Source: Chara braunii (Eukaryota; Streptophyta; Charophyceae; Charales; Characeae). From it: a DNA stretch of 21,518 nt. A program made the position numbers and the translations under genes. The stretch is taken from assembly GCA_003427395.1 (NCBI GenBank), contig BFEA01000358.1, positions 262,707 through 284,224 of the forward strand, in the 5' to 3' direction. The notes under the pieces were generated by a model. That model did no database searches. It saw nothing but the letters and a program-made list of their open reading frames with translations, and was not told the origin of the DNA. Positions within the stretch are counted from its first letter, which is position 1, and the number at the start of each line of letters is the position of its first letter. Shown here piece by piece: positions 8,846-17,190 of this stretch.

Positions 8846-9700
8846 GGGGGGGAGGGCAAGTCAGGGGAGTGGGTGGCCGACCGTGTCGCAGCAGGCCCCC
8901 CCCTCACCCGCCGCCAACTGCATCGCAGCAGCAGCTCCCCCCCCCCCCTACCTTTTCTGTGTTTTGTTTTTCTCGTTCTTCATTAAGAAAAAAAAAAAAA
9001 AAAAAAAAAAAATGATTGATAACAAATGGAATCGATTGATTCAATCAATCAATCGACGAAAAAACAAAGACAAAGGGGAAAAAAAAAAGGTATAGGGGCG
9101 GAAGCCTAATCGATTCCAATACGAGGAGGAGGAGGAGGAGGCCGAGGCGACGGAGGAGGAGGAGGTGTGGAGGAGGAGGAGGAGGAGGCGGAGGAGGAAG
9201 GATGACGAGGAGGATGAAGAAGATGTAGAAGACGAGGAGGAGGAGGAGGAGAAAGAGGAGGACAACGCAAAAGAGGAGCACAAGGAGGAAGGATGGCGAC
9301 AACAAGGAGGAGGAGGAGGAGGAAGAAGATGTAGAAGACGAGGAGGAGGAGGCGGAGGACGGCGACCAAGACGAGGAGGAGAAGAAGGAGGAGGAGAGAA
9401 AGGAGGACGACTCAGAAGAGGCGGAGGACAGAGAGAGGAGGGAGGAGGTGGATAGGGAGGAGCAGCAGAAACGAGGGGGAGGGGGGTGGGCCGCCTCAAG
9501 GGACTGGGAGGTCGACTGTGTCGCAGCAGCCCCCCCCCTCACCCACCGCCAACTTCATCGCAGCAGGCCCCTTCCCCCCCGCCTTTTCTGTTTTTTTTTT
9601 ATCATTCTTCATAAAAAAAATAAATTGGTTGATTGATTACAAATCGAATCGATCGCTTCAACCAATTAATCAATCAATCAATTAATCGGCGAAAAAAAAA
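8846..9700. repeat. Two ~635-bp tandem segments with (GATT)n ends
   Basis: A segment containing TGTCGCAGCAG, CCCCCCCTCACC, CGCCAACT and CATCGCAGCAG, then TTTTCTGT, an A tract and ATTGATTG/AATCAATC, occurs at about 8860-9060 and again at about 9480-9690. The anchor GTGTCGCAGCA is at 8883 and 9518, offset 635. Between them lies a second purine tract (9118-9470). The segment 9089-9117 (GGTATAGGGGCGGAAGCC, then TAATCGATTCC) recurs inverted at 10845-10872. Confidence 0.8.
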
Positions 9701-9721
9701 AAGCCAAATTTATCCAATATT

Positions 9722-9774
9722 CATCGATTCGATTGGATCTTTTGACTCAAAATCAAGATCTAATCGAATCGATG
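9722..9774. other. 20-bp stem hairpin
   Basis: CATCGATTCGATTGGATCTT (9722-9741) pairs with AAGATCTAATCGAATCGATG (9755-9774), 19 of 20 positions matching, with a 13-base loop. It is built from the same ATCGATT vocabulary as the hairpins at 10962-11150. Confidence 0.75.
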
Positions 9775-9864
9775 GATTCGATTGAAGAACTTCTTGTCTT
9801 TTTTTTTTCCATTGATTGATTAAAAAAAAAAAAAAAAAAAACCAACAACTTTTTTTTTCGGTCA

Positions 9865-10190
9865 TTTTCTGGTTTATTCGGAAATCCGGATAAATGGGAT
9901 GCCGGATAAAGCGGCCGGATATTCCGATTACTTAATCCGGCCGGAAATGATAAACAACTTAGCAAATGTATATGTTATGAAGAAACATGATATAAACAAC
10001 TTTTGTCTATCAGTCATCCCCGAATTCCCAACCAAACTCGAGTAAGAAATTAAAAACTGAAAAAAAAGTAATATTATCATAATAATTTGGGTTGTTTATC
10101 ATTTCCAGCCGGATTAAGTGACCGGAATATCCGACCGCTTTATCCGGCACCCTGTTTATCCAAAATTTTGGATAAACTGGAAAATATCCA
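9865..10190 (+). repeat. Central inverted repeat carrying a third copy of the terminal core
   Basis: Arms at about 9868-9960 and 10085-10186 are inverted copies; both contain GCCGGATAAAGCGG (or its complement) and AATGATAAACAAC. The unpaired middle contains CCGAATTCCCAACCAAAC (10020-10037), identical to the left terminal repeat at 7165, with homologous flanks (AACAACTTTTGTC, ACTCGAGTAA). The right terminal repeat has the diverged equivalent at about 13110-13192. A T41 run (10202-10242) follows. Confidence 0.8.
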
Positions 10191-10200
10191 GAAAAAGAAT

Positions 10201-10244
<44 letters not shown>

Positions 10245-10334
10245 GCTCAATTGACACGCCAACATGTTCAAACGTTGGTGTTTTTTTGCGAAAATCCTGA
10301 AGAGGACTCCAACAGGTTCAAATATGGGATTTTT

Positions 10335-10747
10335 CCCCCCTCCTCCTTCCTGTCCGCCTCCTCCCTACAACTCAGCTCGTCCTCCGCCACTTCTACATTC
10401 TCCTCCTTCTCCTCCTCTTCTTGATCGTCCTCATCCTCATCCTCGTCCTCCTCCTCCTCCTCCTCCTCCTCCTATTTTGCACTCCTCCCCTTCCTCCTCT
10501 TCGTCTTCCTCCTCCTCCTTGTCTTCTACTTCGTCTTCTTCCTTCTCCTCCTCCTCCTCCTCCTCCTCTTCTAATTCTTCTTATTCTTCTTCCTCCTCCT
10601 CCTCCTCCTCCTCATCCTTCCTCCTCGTCCTCCTCCTCCTCTACCTTGCCATCCTTCCTCCTCCTCCTCTTTCTCCTCCTCCGCCACCTCCTCCTCCTCC
10701 TCGTCATCCCTCCTCCTCCTCCTCCTCCTCGACCTTTTTCTCCTCCT
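10335..10747. repeat. Second pyrimidine tract
   Basis: About 410 bases of CTCCTCC, CTTCTTC and related triplets on the plus strand. Open frames here (10264-10749, 10421-10855) encode only Ser, Pro, Leu and Phe runs and are not called. Confidence 0.9.
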
Positions 10748-11150
10748 AGTACTCCAATTTTTTGCTTCACTCGGCAACACTTTTCAAGAGCTCCAAGCCT
10801 CCAACCATCGTCACGGAAGCTTCTGAGGGAACGAGCTACAAAGCGGATCGATTAGGCTTTCGCCCCTATACCACCCTGACCCACTTTTTATCCCCCCCCT
10901 TAATCAATCAATCAATCAAAAAAAAAAAAACAAAAAAAAAACATTATAGGATTATCCCATCGAATCAATCGATTCAATTGGATCTCGATTTTAAAATCAA
11001 GAACCAATCAAATTGATCGATTCAATTGGATCAATCAATCAATCGATCGATGGAAAAAAAAAAAAAAATGTTATTGGATCAATCGAATCAATTGATTCGA
11101 TTGGATAACATTTTTTTTTTTTTTTCATTGATTGATTGATTGATCGATTG
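10748..11150. repeat. Spacer with (AATC)n hairpins
   Basis: After a unique stretch (10755-10840) comes GGATCGATTAGGC... (10845-10872), the inverted counterpart of 9089-9117. Then two nested hairpins follow. 10962-11023 folds around GATTTTAAAATC. 11032-11150 folds as (AATC)n, A15, TGTTATTGG...GGATAACA, T15, (GATT)n, centred on CAATTG near 11089. Nothing coding is seen. Confidence 0.75.
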
Positions 11151-12538
11151 AGGAGGAGGAGGAGGTGAAGAAGTGGGTGAAGGAGGTGGAGGGGGTGAAA
11201 GTCGAGGAGGAGGAGGAGGGAGAGGAGGAAGAGGAGGAGGAGGAGGAGGTGGAGGCTCACCTTCAGCGACGGGTAGAGGAGGAGCAGTTCCCGACGATGG
11301 CTCTAGTGGCGACGGCTACCCCTGCAGCAACGGAACAGCGGGAGGAAGAGGACGAGGAACAAAGGGACGAGGAGGAGGAGGAGGCGGAGGTGGAAGACAA
11401 GGAGGAGGAGGAGGTGGAATACGAGTAGGAAGAGGAGGAGGTGGAAGACGAGTAGGGAGAGGAGGACGAGGAGGAAGAGGAAGGGGTGGAGGAGGTGAAG
11501 GAGGAGGTGGAGGAGGAGGTGGAGGAGGTGAAAGCCGAAGAAGAAGAAGAAGGAGGTGGAGGTGGTGAAAGCCGAGGAGGAGGAGGAGGAGGAGGAGGAG
11601 GAGGAGGAGGTGGAGGCTCACCTTTAACGACGAGTAGAGGAAGAGCAACACCCGACGATGGCTCCAGCGTTGGCGGCTATGCCTGCAGCAGCGGAACAGC
11701 GGGAGGAAAAGGTGCAAAGGGAGGAGGATGAGGAGGATGAGGAGGAGGTGGAAGACGGGGAGGAGGAGGAGGAGGAGGAGGTGGAGGAGGTGGAGGAGGT
11801 GGAGGAGGTGGAGGACGTGGAGGAGGTGAAAGTCGAGGAGGAGGAAGAGGAGCAGCACCCGGCGATGGCTCATCTTAAGCGACGAGGAGAGGAGGAGCAG
11901 CACCCGGCGAGTAGAGGAGGAGGAGGAGCACCCAACGATGGCTCACCTTCAACGACGAGTAGAGGAGGAGCAGCACCTGGCGATGGCTCCAGCGGCGGTG
12001 GCTATGCCTGCAGCAACGGAACAGTGGGAGGAAGAGGAGGAGAAGGTGAGGAGGAGGAGGAGGAGGTGGAAGACGAGGAGGAGGAGGAGGAGGAGGAGGA
12101 GGTGGAAGATGAGTAGGAAGGGGAGGAGGAGGAGGTGGAGGAGGTGGAGGAGGTGAAAGCCGAGGAGGACGAGGAGGAGAGGGAGGTGGATGCTCACCTT
12201 CCGCGACGAGTAGAGGACAAGCAGCACCCGGCGATGGCTCTAGCTGCGGCGGCTATGCCTACAACAGTTGAACAGCGAGAGAAAGAGGAGGAGAAGGTGC
12301 AAAGGGAGGAGGAGGAGGAGGAGGTGGAAGACGAGGAGGAGGAGGAGGAAGAGGTGGAAGATGACTAGGAAGAGGAGGAGGAGGAGGAGGTGGAGGAGGT
12401 GAAAGTCGAGGAGGAGGAGGTGGAGGAGGAGAAAACCAAGGAGGAGGAGGAGGAGGAGGTGGAGGCTCACCTTCAGCGACGAGTACAGGAGGAGCAGCAC
12501 TCGGCGGCGGCGGCTATGCCTGCAGCAGCGGAACAGTG
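11151..12538 (+). repeat. Purine-rich tandem array with five conserved cassettes
   Basis: A cassette of about 95 bases recurs at about 11254, 11615, 11940, 12191 and 12464: GGCTCACCTTCAACGACGAG, AGGAGGAGCAGCACC, GGCGATGGCTCYAGC, GGCTATGCCTGCAGCA and ACGGAACAGYGGGAGG. Cassettes are separated by (GGAGGT/GAGGAG)n of variable length (offsets 361, 325, 251, 273). A partial extra piece lies at 11850-11930. Two frames stay readable through most cassettes (one giving AHLQRRVEEEQHPAMA, another giving GYACSNGTVGG), but with stops between, so coding is not supported. Confidence 0.85.
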
Positions 12539-12708
12539 GAGCAGCGGGCAGCAGGGCATCGAGCAACAGGGCAGCGAGGCAGCGAGCAGCAGGGCAGCGG
12601 GGCAGCGAGCAACAGGGCAGCGGGGCAGTGAGCAACAGGGCAGCGGGGCGGCGAGCAACAGGGCAACGAGCACTGGGGCAGCAAGCAGCGGGCCAGCGGC
12701 GCAGCGAG
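12539..12708 (+). repeat. GCAGCGGGGCA minisatellite
   Basis: Repeats of about 23 bases based on GCGAGCAACAGGGCAGCGGG lie between the last cassette and the right terminal repeat. Copies vary in sequence and length. The open frames give Gln/Ala/Gly/Ser runs only. Confidence 0.8.
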
Positions 12709-12711
12709 ATT

Positions 12712-13332
12712 TCGAATTCAAAATTGGCTCAATCTGGACCGTCGATCTCGGTGGTCCGACAACCCAGATCGGGCCTTTGTTTTTTCAAAATACGTGGGTC
12801 CCTCTCGGGATCCGCCACAACGAGGTGCTGCCAGGGGTTGATCAAAACCCCTTGGCGCCCCTCCACCCTAGAAAGAAGCCCTGCGCCTATTTTGAGCAGG
12901 GCCCGGAATGTTTATTTCCGGAGTCTTCTGGGGGTATTTTTTCGGCCGAATATTCTGGATGGTCCAGGGTCATCCGCATATCCGGGAAAATAACTTAGTA
13001 TATTTATTACAAAGTTTGTTTTTATTTACAAAAGTTTGTTTGTATTTTTTCTGTATTTTACTAAGTTTTTTCTTAATTATTTCAATTTTTTTTTTGTGTG
13101 TGTCCTTGATTTTTAACTCGAGTTTGGTACAGAGTTTTGAGATGAGTCTTGGGCAAAAGTTGTTTAAAATATCAGTTTGCATAATATACGTTTTTTTCAG
13201 ATTTTTTCAATGATTGTTTCTTTTTTTTCCACGTATTTCCTACATACGGGAGTGCATGTACGTGCGTACGTGTCGCGTACAGGAATACGTGTACGCATGT
13301 ACGTGCAACCCGCGTACACCTACGCCGTGCTA
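12712..13332 (-). repeat. Right terminal inverted repeat of the 6.3-kb element
   Basis: Inverted counterpart of 6987-7555. From the inside: TTCGAATTCAAAATTGGC, a block with CTGGACCGTCGATC, GGGATCCGCC, CCAGGGGTTGATCAAAACC, CCTATTTTG, GGATGGTCCAGGGTCATCC, ATATCCGGGAAAA, a long AT-rich section and a GTACG-rich end closing in GTGCTA at 13332. Open frames such as 12628-12993 cross it, but the left arm does not conserve them. Confidence 0.65.
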
Positions 13333-14623
13333 CCTAGGTTTCTTTGAGAGTTTTAACCAGACTTCTTTTTGTGACCATTATAAAGAACTGATGGGTTCTT
13401 AGGGAAAGTCGAACTACGGTTGGGGCTTTGAGTGTGTAAGGCGTGGTGTGGGCTACAAGGAATAGTAAAGTTGACCACATTAGTATATGGCAATGTACCT
13501 TTAGCATGTGCCTGTGTTTTATGTAGGTTAGTGTTTGAAGCTTGATGTACGAGTTTTACTTTCGAGACGGTCAAAATGACAACCATCTGTCACACGATCT
13601 ACATATCTGAAAGGCTTATCGTTTCCCTTTTCTATTTTATCTCGAGTTCTGATTAAATACATATATTTGAATGTTTATCTAATTACAGATCGATTTTGCT
13701 TGTTAATTTTCATGGTTAGACATTAAAGTCTGTAGCAATTGTCAAAGTCAAACCCCTTTACTTGTGTCCCCTCGTCGAAAGATGGAACCCCATTTTTAGT
13801 GTTAGGGGTGCTCAACTGCTACAAAGGGTCGAAGCCCGCCTACTGCTTATCTGCGCAGGGTGCAGAAGAGGATAGGACTCGCACCCGGCTTTGCGGTTGT
13901 CTAACATCGATAAATTAATCCCTCAAGGCGGGTGTCACCCGACACTTGAGTGTTGAAAGCGACTCTCGCGACCACCGAGGACCACATGATTATGGGTACT
14001 ACGTAGTACGTCATCACTGCGACTGCTCGCGTATTCATGCATTGCTAGTCGATATGACAAAGCCTGCGTCCTCACGATATTTATTCGGGACTCGCATGAG
14101 ACAACCAACTATTTCCTATGTCAGAAAGGTTAAGGGTTGGATGCAAAAAGGGACTAGGTGCATTTTATCAACTTTTATGTGTGTAACTTGGTTTTATTTT
14201 GGTGTGGTGTAACGCGTGGTTTGATGAAATGTCTGAGCCGACCGGTGTCGAGTCGCGCTTGGGACATCAGCCCCCAGTGTGTTAGCTCACGTACAGGTTT
14301 GATTGAGGCATGCAACCTCTCATACCCCCTATACTACAGCATACGACAAAAACCCTCGGCTGGGCCATCTCTATGATTGCAACTAAGCAACTTTTGCACA
14401 TGGTTCAGTAGCTCGGCGGGGATACGCTCGTTCAAGAGTGATGACAGCGCCTTGGGCGGAGGTAAGTTGTACCTTGCGTGACACTGTCCTATCCTAGGGG
14501 TCCGCAAGAGGTATGGCTGGCGCACTTAGCCGGAACGGCGAAACCTTCACTGCAAAAAAATCTTGCACAAATCCTACGGGATGTGTCCGGGAGGGTTCCC
14601 CTGCGGGACCGATGCACTCGACA
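13333..14623. other. No gene recognised; one bulged hairpin
   Basis: Mixed sequence without a recognised coding or RNA gene. At 13922-13950, CTCAA-GTGTC and GACAC-TTGAG form a 10-bp stem with a 5-base bulge and ACCC loop. Short open frames (13946-14212, 14158-14376) have no domain. Flanking wording such as TCGCACCCGGC near 13880 does not fold as a tRNA. Confidence 0.4.
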
Positions 14624-14805
14624 GCGGGAGTCACAAAAATGAGTTATAATTGCACTTTGGGCCAAGACACAGTTTCGAATCGTAGTTTGGGCAATATATA
14701 CAACCCAGCAGTCTGGCTAGGAAGGGTCCCCGAAGTGCAGTTGCAAACTGTATCTTGCCCTATAGTAAAATTATAAGGCGTTTTCGTAACTCTAGTGAAG
14801 TTACC
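14624..14805 (+). mobile_element. Foldback MITE, copy 2
   Basis: 182 bp, homologous over its whole length to 1951-2133 in reverse orientation. It starts GCGGGAGTCACAAAAATGAG and ends CTCTAGTGAAGTTACC. The left arm (GAGTTATAATTGCACT) and right arm (AGTAAAATTATAAGGC) still pair but have drifted further than in copy 1. The unpaired middle (CAATATATACAACCCAGC, TCTGGCTAGGAAGGGTC) matches too, so both derive from one ancestral element. Confidence 0.8.
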
Positions 14806-14847
14806 TTTTCCAGCAAAACATCATCAGGGTCCCAATCCCTAGGATGT

Positions 14848-14947
14848 GATACAAACAACCGTCAACGGATGGAGCTTTTCCGCCGTTGGATGGCTCCATA
14901 ATATTAGTGGGGAGCGTCAATTGCTGGAAAACGTGTCCACCATCCCA
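14848..14947 (-). mobile_element. SINE-like retroposon, copy E (degenerate)
   Basis: On the minus strand it retains GGTGGACACGTTTTCCAGC (the 5' hairpin with one mismatch) and CTCCCCACTAATATTATGGA, matching the conserved block of the family. In place of the usual 3' hairpin is a different stem, CAACGG / CCGTTG (14861-14887). No poly(A) run is present. Confidence 0.5.
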
Positions 14948-16373
14948 GATCGTTCACAACAGGTTGCACATAACACATCATACAGACCGGGACGCTGGGA
15001 GGGTTCTTCAAAGAGTTGCTTTAGCTCCCTAGTCTATAATCTGTTGCTCATCTCCTCCTATTGATGGGGCTATGTTTCTTCTCCTCCTAAGTCCTGACCT
15101 GTCCATGTGGTGGGCTTAGGCTGTGTGAGCACATCCTACCTTCCAAGCCTCATGAGCCTGCAACGACACCTTTTGAAAGTGGGCTGCCGCTTTTGCCACT
15201 GGCCCAACCTCAAAGCGGAAGAGTCTTGCCACGTAGTATATCGACAAAGCCACAACTTTGGCTCGTGTGGACTGGTGGTTCAAAAATCAAGTCAGTTAGG
15301 CATATCTGCTGTGTTATTTATGAGGCCCTGTCTATCAGGTGGGAAGATCTGCACCTGTTTGCAAACAGATCAGTGTCGCATAAACACATGCAAGGCACCC
15401 GATGGATGATAGTGAATTCCAATGATACCCCACTAACGAACGCCCTTGCAAGACTGCAACTCTCATCGATCCTTTTCTTTTCTTTCTTTTACTTCTTCTT
15501 CTTCGTCTTCTTCAGAAAAGAATAAACACATGGCTGGAAAGGCCACTACTTGCTATTCTGGGGGGCGTCAGTCCGGTTGCTTATTACCGGCAAGCACGAG
15601 GGGCGCACCAGAGGCACCGACTGCTCTAGCTCAGTTCGTACACCCATGCATTGTTGACATACAGACATGAGCTCAAATGCAGATGGAGCTGGTGAATGAA
15701 TTGCATATCCAGATGTTGCATGTACCACTCCTCTTTTTTTTTTTTTTTCTTCAATCAGGGAACTGAAGCAAAATGCTCTCATCCTCTTCTTGGTCAGTTA
15801 CCAGGCGGTGGTTGATGGTATCAGTCAAGCCTCAGGCTTGCCACGACGTGGCCCATCCTGCAACCCAACCCAGGGGAAGGATCATCATGATTTTGGACAC
15901 AAGTTTTGGGCAATACCTCTCACGCATGGAATATACACTGAGTGTGCTCCAGTGTATAAAGGCCCCTGGGTCTGCTATTGTTTTTTGAACAAGTGATGGT
16001 TAACTAGTAAGGTTTTTAATGATTTCATAGCTAAATCATTTTTACGTTTTGGGTATGAAGTTTCTTTGAAAACTTTAGACAAAGGTGCTATTTCCATTTT
16101 GGGTCCTATGGAATTTCCACCACATTTCAAAAATTAGCAAAGTAAATAAGTACACTTCGAAGTGGCTTTATGTACCATTATGCTTTTGTTATGTTAATCG
16201 GGTTAACCATATTTATTATCATCATAGGTCTTTGGGAGTTTCAGTCGTTTCCCCACAAACCAAGACAATGCAATCAACCAGCTCCATAGGTCTTGGAAGC
16301 CTTCCTGGGTCTTAGCTATCAGCATCCATCCTCACCATACATAGTACATACTCATTGAGTGTGAATGCCCAAA
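14948..16373. other. Unrecognised stretch, no gene called
   Basis: About 1.4 kb of mixed composition. Open frames of 70-110 codons (15107-15409, 15193-15525, 15546-15782 minus) overlap each other and have no recognised domain. A GGGACGCTGGGAGGG fragment near 14988 resembles the start of the SINE-like family. T-rich runs occur at 15473-15515 and T15-16 near 15734. Confidence 0.4.
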
Positions 16374-16433
16374 CTTCCTTTTGTCCTCCCCTTTTTACTG
16401 TGGCTTCCTTTTCTCCTCCCCTTTTTACTGTGG
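16374..16433 (+). repeat. 30-bp tandem duplication
   Basis: CTTCCTTTTGTCCTCCCC plus TTTTTACTGTGG (16374-16403) is repeated at 16404-16433 with a single G/C difference. Confidence 0.9.
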
Positions 16434-16489
16434 CGATATGCCCTTCCTCTTCTGTCAATGTCCCAGGCATTCATTTTGTAAGGTTCTCA

Positions 16490-16691
16490 TTAAACCACCA
16501 GCATGTTTCTCAGCTTTTCTTCCAACGTCGCACGGCTTGCATGCAGCCGCAACTTTCGGGGCTCCGCCTCCAGAGCAAAATGGCTAACCGCACTAACCAA
16601 AAAGGAGGCCCACACCAGTTAATCTTTTTTGGCGCGCAGGGTGTTCCCTGCCCCCGAGAAAAGTGCCTTGGAAGTACTCGCGGTCAATGCT
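16490..16691 (-). repeat. 200-bp dispersed repeat, inverted copy
   Basis: Reverse-complement match to 19531-19720. Shared blocks: TAAACCACCAGCATGTTTCTC, GCCGCAACTTTCGGGG, GAGCAAAATGGC, CCAAAAAGGAGG, TTTTTTGGCGCGCAGGG, and GAGAAAAGTGCCTTGGAAGT. No poly(A) tail or terminal duplication is seen. Confidence 0.75.
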
Positions 16692-16749
16692 GGCAGGACT
16701 CCCCCACAATGGCTCTTCTTTTGACATACTGCAAACTCAATCTGTACAT

Positions 16750-16889
16750 GGGACGCTGGGCCCGCTTCCCAGCAGGTGATGCTCCCCACCAATAGATGGA
16801 GCCTCTCCCCGGGTGTTAGTGGTGTCTGCTCTTATCAGCACCACTAACACTGCTGGGGAGGTGTTTTCCAAATAAAAAATAAAAAAAAA
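16750..16889 (+). mobile_element. SINE-like retroposon, copy C (best preserved)
   Basis: It starts GGGACGCTGGGCCCGC and ends AAATAAAAAATAAAAAAAAA. The 5' hairpin is GCTGGG / CCCAGC around CCCGCTT. The conserved block is CTCCCCACCAATAGATGGAG. The 3' hairpin (16814-16849) is TGTTAGTGGTG / CACCACTAACA, 11 perfect pairs, then one bulged T, CTG / CAG and the loop CTCTTAT. It is directly followed by a piece of the 200-bp repeat. Confidence 0.75.
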
Positions 16890-16890
16890 T

Positions 16891-16950
16891 AGACCACCAG
16901 TACTTCCAAACCTCTTTTTCCAAAGGCTCGAGACACCCTGGAAAGTGCCA
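16891..16950 (+). repeat. 200-bp dispersed repeat, partial copy
   Basis: GACCACCAGTACTTCCAA, CTCTTTTTCC and CCTGGAAAGTGC match the segment at 19648-19705 in the same orientation. It lies between retroposon copies C and D, opposite in direction to the copy at 16490. Confidence 0.55.
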
Positions 16951-16963
16951 AATCAAATGTGCA

Positions 16964-17056
16964 GGGACGCTGGACCTGCTTTCCAGCACTCCTGATGAAT
17001 AGATGGAGCCTCCCTGGGAGTGATAGTGGTGCCTGCGCTTACCAGCACCCTACGTG
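16964..17056 (+). mobile_element. SINE-like retroposon, copy D (3' end replaced)
   Basis: GGGACGCTGGACCTGC, the 5' hairpin GCTGGA / TCCAGC, and AATAGATGGAGCCTCC are present. The 3' hairpin keeps its apex in altered form (CTG-CGCTTAC-CAG with GTG/CAC) and then changes into ACCCTACGTGGCACCC, the edge of the GC-rich arm, instead of a poly(A) tail. This suggests insertion or recombination inside the hairpin. Confidence 0.65.
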
Positions 17057-17081
17057 GCACCCAAGGCCACGGATCCTGCGA

Positions 17082-17190
17082 CCTAGGCCTCGGCCGAGGA
17101 GGCCGGCCGCGGGCCCGCGGCCGAGTTTCTGCGCAGCCGTGCCACGGCCAGGCAGCAGCGCGCACAGAAAAACACCGCGCGCGCGCGGCC
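17082..17190. other. GC-rich nested palindromes and CG run
   Basis: CCTCGGCCGAGG (17088-17099) is a perfect 12-bp palindrome. CGGCCGCGGGCCCGCGGCCG (17104-17123) is a perfect 20-bp palindrome. A CGCGCGCGCGCG run lies near 17177-17189. The opposite arm has CGGCCTAGGCCG at 17971-17982. This is the most GC-rich part of the window and is flanked by A/T-rich DNA. Confidence 0.85.

Larger units (their letters stand above)
6987..13332. mobile_element. Putative 6.3-kb element with long terminal inverted repeats
   Basis: The sequence 6987-7555 is matched in inverted orientation by 12712-13332, although the two arms are much diverged. Shared landmarks in order from the outside: a TAGCAC start with GTACG-rich palindromes, an A tract, AAATCTGAAAA, CAACTTTTGCC / CCACTTTTGCC, ACCAAACTCGA, TTTTCCCGGATAT, GATGGTCCTGGATCATCC / GGACCATCC, CAAAATAGGC, TTTTGATC-ACCCCTGG, GGCGGATCC, ATCGACGG-CCAGAT and TTTGAATTCGAA. 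The interior is almost entirely simple-sequence tracts, tandem cassettes and hairpins, with no recognisable transposase or reverse transcriptase. It would be non-autonomous, resembling foldback or Mutator-like elements in having long inverted ends. No target duplication is clear. Alternatively, two separate copies of one repeat happen to lie in inverted orientation. Confidence 0.65.

Noticed and set aside
11173-11568. Gly/Arg-rich and Glu-rich frames through the cassette array
   Set aside because: Multiple overlapping frames open together, stops between cassettes, and no domain. Kept as a repeat array, with a note that the cassette frame could be tested.
12390-12998. 202-codon plus-strand frame running from the array into the right terminal repeat
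   Set aside because: It starts in simple repeat, crosses the minisatellite and continues into a region whose homologous left arm does not keep the same frame.
13840-13905. tRNA-like wording on the minus strand (GGTGCGAGTCC resembling a B box)
   Set aside because: The flanking bases do not form a T-stem and no acceptor, D-arm or anticodon arm can be drawn.
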